In this document: positions 11,651 to 22,605 of the stretch, piece after piece
How positions within the stretch are numbered: position 1 is the first letter of the stretch
Layout: every line of letters starts with the position of its first letter
DNA from: Hesseltinella vesiculosa
Taxonomy: Eukaryota > Mucoromycota > Mucoromycetes > Mucorales > Cunninghamellaceae
DNA: 64,000 nt
Assembly: GCA_002104935.1 (NCBI GenBank)
Contig: MCGT01000038.1
Location: 1-64,000 of the forward strand
Direction of reading: 5' to 3'
Position numbers and translations under genes: made by a program
Notes under the pieces: model-generated
The model's database searches: none
What the model was told of the DNA's origin: nothing
The model's input: the letters and a program-made list of their open reading frames with translations, nothing else

Positions 11651-12422
11651 TTAGCTTGAGCCCCCCCCCCCGCCTTTTTTTTATTTTTTTTAGGTTAAGG
11701 TAGAGGTTGACAGTTAGTTTGGTAACTCTTGCTCGTCTTCATATTTCTTCATCCTTTTGGTATCAATCAAGTTGCTTCTATAATCCTGCTCCTGCCCATC
11801 AGACTCGTCAATAGCTATCTGCTCAATGTGTATAGTACCTTTTGTATGCTGCATGTTAGATGGTGAAAAAAGAAAGCGTCTATGGCTCGGTTTTTTTCCT
11901 TCTAGGCAGTGATCAATCCGCCTTTACCTATGCTCATATTGCACGTCAATCGGCAGCACACCACCCATACGCGTGGGATGATTCCGTAGTTTAGTAAGCT
12001 GTGTGCTAGATGATGCAAAAGAAAAGAAGCTCTGTCTCATCAACCTTCAATTCCTTCCTTTTTTTACTTGGTAGTAGTCAATCAGATACCACATACTTTG
12101 ACCATGCGTGTAGAACAGGTAAAATCATGAGATCCTGAAAAAAAAGTCATTGGCTACAGCTCTTCATTTTTTCTCATATATCCTCCTCGTTGACAGTGAA
12201 CAGCCCCCTACTACACACCTGCTTGTACTCGGCATGCTTTTCAGCTCCACTGTATCCATGTATCCATGATCCCTCTCGTATTACGTGTGCGTTTGAAGGA
12301 GAAAAAAAATGGGAAAAATCAAAAAAGGAAAAGAGACCGGCCAATTGGGGGCCTCCGGCAATACGGCCGCCGTAATGCCGAAATAATAACATGGGAGATT
12401 TTGCAGTCTAATAGAATATATA

Positions 12423-12505
12423 GGAGAGATGGCCGAGTTGGTCTAAGGCGCCAGGTTAAGGCCCTGGTCTCTTCGGAGGCGTGGGTTCGAATCCCACTCT
12501 CTTCA
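12423..12505 (+). tRNA. tRNA-Leu (anticodon AAG)
   Basis: An 83-nt cloverleaf. The acceptor arm GGAGAGA (12423-12429) pairs with TCTCTTC (12498-12504) with one G-T pair, and A at 12505 is the discriminator. The anticodon arm CCAGG-TTAAGGC-CCTGG puts AAG at positions 34-36. A long variable arm (TCTCTTCGGAGGC) marks a class II tRNA, and the T arm is GTGGG-TTCGAAT-CCCAC. The D arm carries the A box (TGGCCGAGTTGG) and the T arm the B box, so internal Pol III promotion is intact. No intron. A T-run follows at about 12561. Confidence 0.96.
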
Positions 12506-12971
12506 CTATCTTTTTGCCGGTGCGTTGGGCACTCTCTTTTTGCCTCCGGCTCCATGTCCTCTTTTTTTTTTTTTTTTTTTTGCCTGCGGTGGCAATTCTT
12601 TTATTTTACTCGCACAGTTTAATCGGGAGAATCACAGATGATAGGTGCATGTGTGATACTGTATCATTTGACCTATTCAATACGATGCGGGTGAGTAATT
12701 TTGCTCGGCAGCAAGCGAACAAGGCGGAAGAGGAAAAAAACAGGCGATTTCGTCATTTTCTTTTATCTTGCAGTACTTCAATGTTTTTTTCATTGATGAA
12801 TCATGCACATAGTTAAACATGGATATGGAAGCAGCTGTGAAAGTGTTCTTGCGATGCGCGAGAATAAAAAGTCGAGTGCACGTGCTTCCAACCTAATTTT
12901 TTGAGCAATAAAAATAGCGCTCATTTTTTTCCCCTCACTTTTTTTTTTTTTCCTTTTTCTCACTCCAAGAC
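12506..12971. other. Intergenic, tRNA 3' flank and kynureninase promoter
   Basis: No gene seen. T-rich tract at 12561-12580 and a pyrimidine-rich leader with T-runs just before the kynureninase start. Confidence 0.5.
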
Positions 12972-14836
12972 ATGATGATTGAAACTGTCAAAAAGATCAA
13001 TGATCAAGCACTGTTTGATGCCCAAACAGCTATTGATTTAGATGCTCAAGATACCTTGTCTCATTTCAGAGATGCCTTTGCCATTCCTTCCCGACGTGAC
13101 GTTGCTGGTTCTCAACCTGTCTATGGTACACTGCACCCTTTTTTTTATTGTGAAACCTGACCATTTTCCCATTGTTCATGTGTCATTGGTTTATAGATGC
13201 CGAAGCTGAATTGGACGAGCCTTGTACTTATTTGTGCGGTAACTCATTGGGGCTGATGCCTAAACAAACCCGTACCTTGATCAATCAAGAACTGGATGCA
13301 TGGAGCCAACGGTAAGAGCGGACCAAAGCCGAGAGATGCACGTTCTCATTGTCCAACGATGTAGAGGTGTTGAAGGCCACTGGAGCCATCCTTTTGGTCG
13401 TCCTTGGTCTACTGCTGATGAATTGGTCAAAGGCCACCTGGCTGATGTTGTTGGTAATACCAGTGGCCTAGTGAAAAATGGATCATACGAGGACCCACCC
13501 TTTTTTTTTTCTTTCCTTGTCTTGGCGTAAAGGTGCAAAGCCTGTGGAAGTGACGGCCATGAACACGCTGACCAGCAACTTGCATTCCATGTTGACTACA
13601 TTTTATCGACCCACCGAAGAGCGCTACAAGATCCTTATCGAGGCCAAGGCTTTCCCTTCGGATCATGCAAGTACCTTAAAAAAAACCTTAACGTCGGATA
13701 AAAAATACAGCGTGGCAGTTTTTCTCACGGTCAAATTATATTGCTTTTTTATATTTTTAGTATGCTGTGTCGTCGCATATTGAATCTCGAGGCATTGATC
13801 CTGCCAAAGCCTTGCTGACCGTTGGCCCTCGCGAAGGTGAGCCCTGCCTCCGTACCGAAGACATCCTCAAGGTGATCGACGACAACAAGGACATCGCTGT
13901 TGTCATGCTGAGTGGTATTCAATACTACACCGGGCAACTCTTTGACATGCCTACGATCACCAAGCATGCCAAGGAACAGGTAAAAAAAAAAAAGAAAAAA
14001 AAAAAAAGTGTGCTTAACCAAGTTTTTTTTTTTTCTTGGGTGTAGGGCTGTATTGTTGGTTGGGATTTAGCGCATGCGGTGGGCAATGTACCATTGAAGT
14101 TGCACGAATGGGATGTGGACTTTGCTTGTTGGTGCTCATACAAGTATTTGAACAGCGGAGCCGGCGGCATCGCCGGGTTGTTTGTCCATGAAAAATACGC
14201 CAACGATACCTCGCGTCCTAGGTAAGTAAAAGAATTCTCCAGGAGAAAAAATGCATTGACCAAGGTCTTGGCGCTCTGTAGATTGGCTGGCTGGTGGGGC
14301 AATCAAAAGGAAAACCGATTTGAAATGTCGCCTGGTAAGGAAAAAAAAAAAAAAAAAAAAAAAGGGATGGAGAGTGGCTTCATTTTTTTTTCCATTTTGA
14401 AACAGTGTTCCGCCCAAGCGAAGGTGCGTCTGGTTACCAACAAAGTAATCCCAGCGTGCTGACGGCCATTGCGCTGCTGTCGTCATTGCAAGTGGTTGCC
14501 GAGGCTGGCGGGGTTGAACAGTTGCGATGCAAGTCGATTGGCCTGACTTTTTACTTGGAACGCATGTTACACCAGATCTTGGCAGATCACTTCCAAGCTG
14601 GTCATGTGAAAATCTTGACCCCTTCGGAACCCAATGCGCGAGGCTGTCAACTGTCGCTGGAATTCCCTGAAAAGATGATGGAGGTCTTTGATGGGCTGTA
14701 TGCATGTGGCGTGATTTGTGATGAGCGCAAGCCCACTGTGATTCGCTTGGCACCTACGCCTTTATACAATTCTTACCAAGATGTGTACCGTGCCGTCACG
14801 TGTCTGAAGAAGATCATGGATAAAGTGTATGAATAA
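12972..14836 (+). CDS. BNA5: Kynureninase
   Basis: A multi-exon PLP enzyme (fold type I) that hydrolyses kynurenine or 3-hydroxykynurenine to anthranilate or 3-hydroxyanthranilate plus alanine, in tryptophan degradation and de novo NAD synthesis. Visible motifs: [13 protein letters not shown] near the N-terminus, [52 protein letters not shown], and [11 protein letters not shown] with the presumed PLP-binding Lys (about 14145). The C-terminal part runs from [16 protein letters not shown] to the stop at 14836. Introns carry A-runs (13980-14007, 14341-14363). The protein starts [11 protein letters not shown]; the second Met (12975) is an equally good start. Confidence 0.93.
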
Positions 14837-15182
14837 AAAAAAAGGGGGGATGTTGATTGTCCCTTTTTTCAGAAAATAATACGTGTGGCATTCCAGGGTC
14901 CAAAAAAAAAAAAATAGCGGGTGCGTGAAAAGCAAAGAGAAAAAAAAAACCGTTACTCCATCATTTTTTAATAAAATTTCAAAACCATTTATTAGCTAGT
15001 GATATGAAAATAGGGAATAAGTTATAAGGGTAAAGGGGGAGAAGTCAAAGGGAGAAAGTGAGGCAAGATAAAAAAAAGGAGGGGTAGTTTGGTCAAGACA
15101 TGGATGGACAAAGGAGGGAGGGGAAGGTTAGGTCTAATGATAACTGTAAAGTGAGAAATATAACGCGATGCAGGGGAGAGGG
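14837..15182. other. Convergent intergenic region, 3' ends
   Basis: Between the stops of the kynureninase and Zn2Cys6 genes. A-rich, with AATAAA-like words; nothing else recognised. Confidence 0.5.
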
Positions 15183-15794
15183 CTACAGGTCCGAGAGCTT
15201 CCGTTTCCTGAAGGATAATAATACATGAGAGTCGTCGTTTTGGGTATGGGAGAAGGTCAACGGAGATAATTCCGGTGGATGAAAGCCTGCGGTAGGTTTA
15301 TATGGCGTATCGAGGTCTTGAATGGGTGGGAGACGAAGTTCATGGGAATAGACGGGAGGACCGGAATGTGGTGGGGAGGAATGGCGAGGCAAGGGTGGAG
15401 AGTGGAAGGTGGAAGTCGGGTGCCTGTTCTTGGGCGTCGCATTGGGAGAGGGGGCGGTGAAAGTGGGAGGAGCAGCAAGGCTCGAGGGTTTTGAGTTGGC
15501 GGGTGTGACAGGTTGAGTGGACAATTGGCCCTGGAGTAATGTATGCAGCAGGTGTTCGATGGTTTGTAATCGGTGTTCAATGGCTTCCAAGGCTATGCGA
15601 TTGAGGTGGTTGCGTTTGTCCTCGGCATGGGAGATCGTTGGGTAAAGACATTCGACAGCGGATTTTAAGCAGCTTTTACAAGGCTGTTCACCATTGCATT
15701 TGGTTTTGCGACGGCGACATTCGTTACAAGCACTGACGATTTTTGTTCGTTTCTTGCGTGGTTCGATGGGTGTGGAGCGGTCATCTGTGGCCAT
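15183..15794 (-). CDS. Short Zn2Cys6 (Gal4-type) DNA-binding protein
   Basis: Single exon of 203 codons from the ATG at 15794 (MATDDRSTP). The zinc cluster CNECRRRKTKCNGEQPCKSC continues to a sixth Cys (CX2CX6CX5CX2CX6C, about residues 22-48), preceded by basic RKKRTK. A short heptad stretch EAIEHRLQTIEHLLHTLL follows and is likely the dimerising coiled coil. The rest is Pro/Ser-rich and ends KRKLSDL. The large fungal-specific regulatory domain of most Gal4-type factors is absent, so the protein is unusually short; it may be a small regulator or a dominant-negative-like form. Target unknown. Confidence 0.85.
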   Translation of the reverse strand: MATDDRSTPIEPRKKRTKIVSACNECRRRKTKCNGEQPCKSCLKSAVECLYPTISHAEDKRNHLNRIALEAIEHRLQTIEHLLHTLLQGQLSTQPVTPANSKPSSLAAPPTFTAPSPNATPKNRHPTSTFHSPPLPRHSSPPHSGPPVYSHELRLPPIQDLDTPYKPTAGFHPPELSPLTFSHTQNDDSHVLLSFRKRKLSDL

Positions 15795-16726
15795 GATGAG
15801 TGGGTCTTTATTTTTTTTTTGTAGCGAGTGTCTTGTAAACAAACAAAAAAACAACAACAAGAGCTAAAAGAGACAAATGGTTAAGTTCTAACATTCATCA
15901 TTAAACAATAAAAAGGAGCGGGTATTTATTGACGGGATCACTTACAGCAAAAGGAGGTGAGGGCAGAAAGAGTAGAAAAAGAGAAGAAAGAAGGAAAGAA
16001 AGTGAAAAAGGGACTGGCTTCATTTTTTGTGTTTGAAAAACTCCAAAAAAAGGAAATGCCCTTCTTCATTGTTGCGCGTGTCCGTGTTTTTTTTCATCAT
16101 GGCCTTGGCCAAGCTTCGTGCAACGACTGGCTCTTTTGAACCCTTCCTAATTGTTTGCTATTCCCGCTACTGCCATCGGTTCTTCTTCCACAGGCGTTCT
16201 TCAGCTTCGCCCTTTTCCCATTCATTTCCTTGTGCTTGCCTAGTTTCGTCCTTTCTCCTTTGCTATGCTCTCCTCTGCTCTTTCCCTCCCATATTTTAGA
16301 TGACCGATGGAAGAAAATAGAAGAGCGTTCGTGTAACAATGTGGCCTTCCGAAGCTTGCATGCTTCTGAAGGAAAACAGGGAGACTGAGAAGGATGGACG
16401 AATGAGTGACATTTATTTTTTTGGGAGCCTTGGCAGAACACAGGTTTGCGTGCCATGCCGGACCATGGAACGTATTTCCGAAACCGGGAACATCACCGGG
16501 TTCAGCCCAGCTCCTTTTTCAAGCTAGGTCTCGTTTTCGCACGCTTGTGTGTGGCAGGAGCCCTCATGAACGTGCATCAAAAAAAAAAATAAGCTTTCAT
16601 GTATGAATCATGCATGTTCAATGTGGCAACTTTTTTCACTTGGCAATGCACCTCTCCAAATACGAATATTTTTTCTTTCTTTTATTACAAAAAAAAAACT
16701 AAAAACCAGACGTCATGCAGAGTTTC
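15795..16726. other. Intergenic region with promoter of the Zn2Cys6 gene
   Basis: No gene seen. Includes pyrimidine tracts (16180-16290) and an imperfect palindrome at 16345-16372. Confidence 0.5.
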
Positions 16727-17516
16727 TTAGATCTTTTGCATAGCAGCAATATCGACGGATTGGACAAAGTCTTCCAAAGCTTCGATTTGTTCAGTCAAGT
16801 CATCCAAAAGGACCTTGTCGTCTTCAACAACGCAGTTGACCAAGAGCTTCTTGATACCGAAACCAATGGGGATCAATTGGCTACCACCCCACAACAGACC
16901 GTCCATGGTGATGCCCTTGACAGCAGCAGTCATGGCTTCCAAGTCGGTTTCGTCATCCCAGGGCTTGACTTCGATGGACACGGTGGTCTTAGCAATAGGC
17001 TTGGGCTTGGCAGCCTTCTTAGCGTTGTATTCAGCAATACGTTGAGCCTTGAGTTGTTCAGCAGCTTCATCAACTTCATCGTCAGAACCGAACAAATCAA
17101 CATCTTCGTCATCTTCTTCGGCAGCAGCTTCTTCCCTAGTGATGTTTAGAAAAATAACCGTCAATTCTTGGTCTGTTGTTTCATGACGCGATAAAAAAAA
17201 AAGGGAGGTACGTACTTGTTGACTTCGCCGTACCACTTGGCCAAAGCAGGGAATTCAGCAGCAGGCTTACCACCCAAAGCCTTGGCGACGGTTTGATCGG
17301 CTTCAGAGACCTTGGCACTATGACATTAAACAATTGAAAAAGGGAGACGTGAATATCATGATAAGCCACTTTTGCTTCATGCAAACGCAAGTCCTTTTTC
17401 TCAAGCAATCAATGGAAAATAGGTAATGATGAAGCTTACCCTTGGATGAATTGGTTTTCAGCCAAGTAGCCGTTGAGGATGTGGGAAGCCAAAGGAAGTT
17501 GCAAAGTGACAGACAT
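16727..17516 (-). CDS. EFB1: Translation elongation factor 1-beta (eEF1B-alpha)
   Basis: Three exons from the ATG at 17516. The N-terminal GST-C-like part ([29 protein letters not shown]) leads into an acidic linker ([20 protein letters not shown]) and the C-terminal exchange domain: [53 protein letters not shown], ending AAMQKI. It is the guanine-nucleotide exchange factor for eEF1A. The acidic segment resembles the casein-kinase-II site region of animal eEF1B. The 5' exon encodes only about 26 residues. Confidence 0.96.
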
Positions 17517-18489
17517 GCTAGTAGAGTTGTGTTGAGGGAAAGAGAGAAAAAAAAATGGCTGGGTGAAATTTTTTTTTCTCTCGTTTTGCCTGTCACTTTT
17601 TTTTTCTGCCCAATTCATCATGGAAGACACTCGTGTTGAACCATGCCCATTTTTAGAAACTGGCGTCCTAAAAGCGATCGTGGCGTCGAAGAACAGGGAA
17701 AGGCAGCAGGGCGTTTGTTTCTTTTTTTTAAATGAATAAGTTCTAGCGTAGAATAGCCAATGAGCTACCTGGGCGATGTCCATGCACATGTTTTTTTCTT
17801 CTACCTATTGTCTGGGGCCTCGGTCCTAGGCGCGAAGCTTGACGGTCATCCTACACCAAGTGCCCTTGCCAGCTTTGGCGTCCATTGTCACTTATCGAAT
17901 TTCGGCTTTTTGGCCTGGGAAGCAGGAGGTGTCCTATCATGATCGGTACCAAGTTGGCTGGCACCCATTGGCCTGCCGGACAAGTGTATTGCAGGAACGA
18001 CAGTTTTCATAAGAACCTGTTCCCAATGCAAACTTTCGTACCGAGTCATTCTTAAAAAGAAAAAAAAAGCAACTGAAGCAAACCTGGCCAGCAATCATCC
18101 TACTCTGGCTGACCTCCAATTTTGCAAAATAAGACGTACTGCCATCCAAGATTTTTTTTTTTACACGTTAAAGGTCATGGCTCCAAATCCAAGTTTGAGA
18201 ACCGTCAACAGCCCAATCGGTGCATCTGATTGGGTCGTCGTTTCTTCATTTGCTTGGTGGTCAGCCAAGGAGCGGACACAAAACGATTCAAAAATGGACA
18301 AAATGCCAATGACAAACCATGAATGACCAAGGTTCACTTAATTTATTTCTGGTAAACAAAAAAGCAAGGCTTTCTATTTTATGACTATATTATACACGAA
18401 TCCCATCCAAGCATGACAATGAGAGGGAGAAGGGGAAGCAAGGACGCAAAACAAACGATGAATGCTGAGCGAAAGGGGAAGCATAGAGA
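17517..18489. other. Intergenic region with possible diverged repeat
   Basis: No gene seen. On the minus strand around 17880-17990, CAGCCAACTT, GATCATGATAG, GACACCTCC and a CCAAAAAG-CCGAAATT stretch recur in the same order as in the dispersed repeat at 11.2 kb, so this may be a third, decayed copy. Confidence 0.4.
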
Positions 18490-19630
18490 TTACATAATGG
18501 TACAATTTTCCAGATCCTTCATGTCAGGCATGCCTTCGGGGGAGTCAAAATTCATTCCTGGAGCCATGTCTTCCAGCAACGAGGCGGGAGGTTGGCCGAG
18601 GTCTTGCATCTGGGTCATCATATCCATGATCTTCTTGCCCTGGGCTTCATCCTTTTCATTGAAATCTGGCGCTTCATAGGCAGCCACGATCTTTTGGCAC
18701 ATTTCGTATTGCTGCTGGTACTTTTCGTATTGGTCCTTTTCTGTCGACGCCTTGTTGGCTTCCAACCAAGCAGGGTACTAGTAACCGGGAACAAAAAAAA
18801 AAAAAGGTCAGCTCTTTTCCATCTAAAGGACACGACCTGGTTCCTACCTTTCCAACCAAATCCTTCATTGGTTCATAGAGCATTTCTTTTGACATAAGCT
18901 GTGACATCATTCCCTCTAGTACATTTTCAAAGTCGCCATTCTCGGCTAATCCTTCCATCTGCTTCATCAATTCAGCCATAAAAGCATCTTCGCCTTCTTC
19001 GTTGATGGATGACTAGAAACCGCCAAAAACAGTCAGTTCAGGCCATTCTCTCCCTCTTTTGTTTTAAATACGCTCCAGTGCATCTTACCTCGACTTCTTT
19101 GGAGCTATCCTTCAACTTGTTCATGGTTTGAGCAATGGTATCTTGGAACGAGGCTGGAGTGGCAGAAGCAGGTTTGGGGACAGAGGAAGGAGGGACGCTT
19201 CGGGCAGCTTCCACGTTGCTATCCATCATCAGTTGCGAAGGGTCCATGGAAGACCAGACCTTTTCAAAGGCTGCTTTCATGTCAGGATCTTGGTCCATGT
19301 TGGCAAACAGTTCATCCATCCCGGCTTGCAGTTGGCTGGCAAACGCATCATTATCCAGCATATCGTCCAGCGATTCCTCTTCTCCTGTGGGCATGGGCTC
19401 CTTCTTGGCAGGTTCTTGAGCAGCAGTGTCTTTGGTCGACAGTCCTTGGAAATCATCCAGCACGTCTACATTCAGAAAACAAACAAAAACAACAAACGAT
19501 GAGCGTCAGCTTTTTCTTCCTGCCCGCTTCTCGTTTCCTTTTACTGCTTACCGTCTAGCAAATCATCCAAGTCGGAATCATCATTTTGTGTAGTAGGAAC
19601 AGTGTTTGTAGGTTCTTGTTCTTTGGCCAT
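18490..19630 (-). CDS. PEX19: Peroxisomal membrane-protein receptor Pex19, farnesylated
   Basis: Four exons from the ATG at 19630 (MAKEQEPTNTVPTTQNDDSD). Acidic N-terminal segments DLDDLLDG and DVLDDFQGL are the Pex3-binding type. The helical C-terminal domain includes FMAELMKQMEGLAENGDFEN, YPAWLEANK, and the long acidic/Met helices that hold peroxisomal membrane proteins. It ends LENCTIM, a CaaX farnesylation box as in yeast and human Pex19. Pex19 binds newly made peroxisomal membrane proteins in the cytosol and delivers them to Pex3. All introns are short and interrupt in frame. Confidence 0.94.
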
Positions 19631-19956
19631 GATGGTTTTGTTACGTTGGAGTAAGGGAGGAACAACAAAAAAGAAGGGGAAAGAAAGAAGAAGAAAAAAA
19701 GGCGAGCTTCCCCGCTTTTTCAACGCCGAAAAAAAAAAAAAGCTGGGTTGTCAAGATCACATGCCATTTGATCACTTCAAAAAAGCAGTCAGCCTTCGCC
19801 TGTCTTCGCCCCTCCTCCCTTCCCACGGATGATTCCCTCCACCCATTCCTTTTTATAGCTGGGATACTGGCTAAGAGGATGCCTCCAGGTTTCTTGATTG
19901 GAAGCCCTCCTGTGGTGCAGTTCCCCGAGCGGCCAATAAAAACACGAAGGATGGAA

Positions 19957-21741
19957 TTAAGGCGAGAATTTGTATTCAGTGAGACAAGGGAGCTTGTCAT
20001 CGAGTATGGTTTTATCATCCTCATCATCAAGTAGGGTGGCCATGGGACTTCTCAGGCTTTGTGGGTGCTGCGTCACAAGCACATCGCCATTGATGTAATA
20101 ACTGATTGGGCTGCCTCGCCGTAGCCGATCTCGTGTGACAGATTGGCGGAGCACGCCGTCAAAGATGGTGTCTATGCTGCGGTCCTGTTGCCTGGCCACT
20201 GTCGAGGCTACCAGGGCAATGCTGGGGCTCAGAGCTCGATACCTTAGGCTAGGCGGGATCATCAACACCAGGCGGAGAATGCCGAGACCCAAGACGCTGA
20301 TCACAAACGGAATCACGCAGTTATCGATGTCGTACCCCACTTCCTCGGTGATGTATGAGTCCACAGGAACCACAAGTTGGCCAGGTCCGCCGGTGCGCAG
20401 CTGCGCTCCGATCCAAGCGTCGTAGGTGTGGTATGTTGTCCGGATAGGGACATCCAGGTACTCGATCACCTGGGCGACCGAGGCACGGCCAAAGGCGGTT
20501 TGTTGGAGGTCGATCAGTAGGATGCCTGAGGGGGAGACACAGCCATTGGCTTGGGTATGGGGCCACTCGGTGGAGAGGTAGTAGCCAGGCTGGCTGCAGT
20601 CAGGGTAGGGAGTCTGGGTGCCATTGGCTGGGTGGGCGATGTAAAAATTGACATAGAGGTTGAAGCAGCTCATGGCTGCGCCTTGGCTGTTGCTGAAGCT
20701 GGTGCTGGTGGGCGCTGCACTGCACGCACCTGCACGCAAGGTATCTTTGAAAGACATGGTGGATGACACAGCACCTGGTGGCTCGGTCCCATTCAAGCCC
20801 CGATAGGCGCCGGTGTGGCGGTCGAACTGGGCGTTCATGGCGTAGCGGAAATTGACAGAATTTGACGACAAGTTCCGCAACGGTGCAAGCGAGTCGCTGT
20901 GCATGACGTTGATCATCGACAGGGTGACACCACGCGTTTCGGCCAGCAGGGACGAGCCGTTTTTCAATCGAAAATACTCGACCACAGTGAAGTTGGACTG
21001 GTAAAAATTGATGGCGGCTGGGGCGGAAAAGGAAGGGATGACCGACAGCGAGGCGGACATCTTATCATCCTCCACCATGAAGAGCGACGAGGTGAATGTA
21101 AAGGCAAACTGAGGAAACACGGTAGGGTCTGTCCAGCAGGACCGTACCTTGATGGAGGTAGTGGTGGTTCGGTCGCTGCCACATTGAGGGTCTTTGGATG
21201 GCTGGATGCTGCTCAGAAAGCCAATGACACCATTGGCCATCAGCTGCGAGAGCTGGTCAGTCGACAGCAGGCTGTAGGTTGTCTTCGTGCGGTCGTAGAC
21301 GTTGCCATAGTATCCGAGCGTGCCGTTCGTGCCAGGCAGATTGATCATGAATGAGTCGAGATAGGTGGTGATGTTGCGGTCGACCAGCGTCACGTTGGCT
21401 CGGTAAGGCTGTGTGTGGTTGGTAAAGGTGACGTTGGTGCCACGGTCGGAAAAGTGGTAGACTGTCATCGGGATATGATTGATCATAATCGTCGCCAAGT
21501 AGCCCGTGATGGTATAGGCGGCAAAGCCAAAGAGGATCAGCAGCGTTGGCGCATCAGCCCGCATGCCAAATTCTCGAAAAAAGGTCACAAATGAGACAAT
21601 GCCTGCATCGTACAGGATACTGCTTCCGTAGTTCCCAAAATAGCTGAGCAAGATCATCAGGAACACGTGTAGTGACTCTCGTAGAATGGCTTCCCCAAAT
21701 TGCAACGCCCATAAAAATTGTGACCCTGTGAAATAAAGCAT
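19957..21741 (-). CDS. Uncharacterised membrane glycoprotein-like protein
   Basis: A single 594-codon frame, unusual in this intron-rich window. Hydrophobic segments occur near residues 10-35, 40-55 and 65-88; then comes a large hydrophilic part rich in N-x-S/T sites (ten or more, including NVT, NHT, NGT, NFT, NLS), Cys and Tyr; then one strong helix (IPFVISVLGLGILRLVLMIP) near 490-510; then a cytosolic-like tail with Arg-rich and acidic parts. This suggests a large lumenal or extracellular domain held by an N-terminal hydrophobic region and a C-terminal helix. I recognise no family. The start at 21741 is the first Met; TTTCACAG just downstream could be an acceptor, so an upstream exon is possible. 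Confidence 0.75.
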   Translation of the reverse strand: MLYFTGSQFLWALQFGEAILRESLHVFLMILLSYFGNYGSSILYDAGIVSFVTFFREFGMRADAPTLLILFGFAAYTITGYLATIMINHIPMTVYHFSDRGTNVTFTNHTQPYRANVTLVDRNITTYLDSFMINLPGTNGTLGYYGNVYDRTKTTYSLLSTDQLSQLMANGVIGFLSSIQPSKDPQCGSDRTTTTSIKVRSCWTDPTVFPQFAFTFTSSLFMVEDDKMSASLSVIPSFSAPAAINFYQSNFTVVEYFRLKNGSSLLAETRGVTLSMINVMHSDSLAPLRNLSSNSVNFRYAMNAQFDRHTGAYRGLNGTEPPGAVSSTMSFKDTLRAGACSAAPTSTSFSNSQGAAMSCFNLYVNFYIAHPANGTQTPYPDCSQPGYYLSTEWPHTQANGCVSPSGILLIDLQQTAFGRASVAQVIEYLDVPIRTTYHTYDAWIGAQLRTGGPGQLVVPVDSYITEEVGYDIDNCVIPFVISVLGLGILRLVLMIPPSLRYRALSPSIALVASTVARQQDRSIDTIFDGVLRQSVTRDRLRRGSPISYYINGDVLVTQHPQSLRSPMATLLDDEDDKTILDDKLPCLTEYKFSP

Positions 21742-22605
21742 CTCGATGTCAATCCTGGGTCAAAGAACACACACGAAAAATAAAAATGGCAAGGGATATA
21801 TTGGTACCTGAAAAAAAAAGAGAAGAAAAGAAAAGGAGATCAACAAAAGGCAGCCTGGTCAGTGGTAGAAAAAGGAGGCAAAAAAAAAAAAAAAGTTGTA
21901 ATCAATTTAGTTTTAAGGTTCTAGAAAAGCCCTTGTTTGTGACACTGCCGATTTCAGCCAACCTTCAGTGCGTAAACACTATTTTTTGCGGGTGAGTCAA
22001 TCGGATGAACAGCTCTTCCAGTTCCTAGTGCGCGAGAAAACAACAGCAAGTGCCAAGTCATTTCTAGCTCATGTTTGCCAGCTCGTAGCTTATTGCTCAG
22101 CTGCCTGGGAGAGTTGTCATTTCAAGCCAGGTCCATTTTGCATCCGTTTGTACTCGTGTGCGAAATTTGGGGTGAATTTAGTTAGGCTCATTTTGCACTG
22201 TGGTTTATGATCCGATTGCCTGAGGGGTCCCTCGAGGAATATGGCCGGGTTTTCATTTTTTTTAGCGGGAGAATTGGAGGTGTCAAAGCGAATCTGATCA
22301 AAAGTTGGCTGAACGACCTTCACCAATCGACTAGGTTTTTCCATCAGCATCATGGTTCATGCGTTTGCGCACTTGTGCAAAATTTGAGATCATTCCTATC
22401 GGTCACAACTCCTGAGTAGCATTTGCTATTTTTTTTCAATGAGCTGAAGGAAGCTGGGTGGCCAAATTCAATCTCCGCATGCTCTTTGCTCTTTGCTCTT
22501 TGGCACACTTCACGAGACAGTGGTTTATTTGACAACGACAAAAACAAAAAAAAAATGAGTGGCAGTTTTGGGAAAAGCCAAATAAAATAAGGAAGGAAGG
22601 GGACT
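21742..22605. other. Intergenic region holding repeat copy B
   Basis: Apart from the repeat copy, only A-runs and the 3' end of PRP5 are seen. Confidence 0.6.
22060..22490 (-). repeat. Dispersed repeat, copy B
   Basis: Inverted relative to copy A near 11.2 kb. The best-conserved part is 22117-22430, including GATCTCAAATTTTGCACAAG, GAACCATGATG, CAGCCAACTTTTGATCA and CCCGCTAAAAAAAATGAAAA on the minus strand. The weaker flank ATGCGGAG-TTGAA reaches about 22480. The short minus-strand frame 22117-22353 conserves PTFDQIRFDTSNSPAKKNE with copy A. Confidence 0.7.

Larger units (their letters stand above)
10875..12422. other. Gene-poor interval with dispersed repeat
   Basis: No convincing gene. It holds the RPP0 3' end, one full and one partial copy of a dispersed repeat (see separate entries), and pyrimidine tracts with short similar blocks near 11700-12170 that look like decayed sequence. 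Confidence 0.6.

Noticed and set aside
12266..12622. 118-codon frame spanning the tRNA
   Set aside because: It reads through a perfect tRNA-Leu cloverleaf and has no protein features.
20899..21354. 151-codon plus-strand frame
   Set aside because: Antisense shadow of the 594-codon membrane protein gene.
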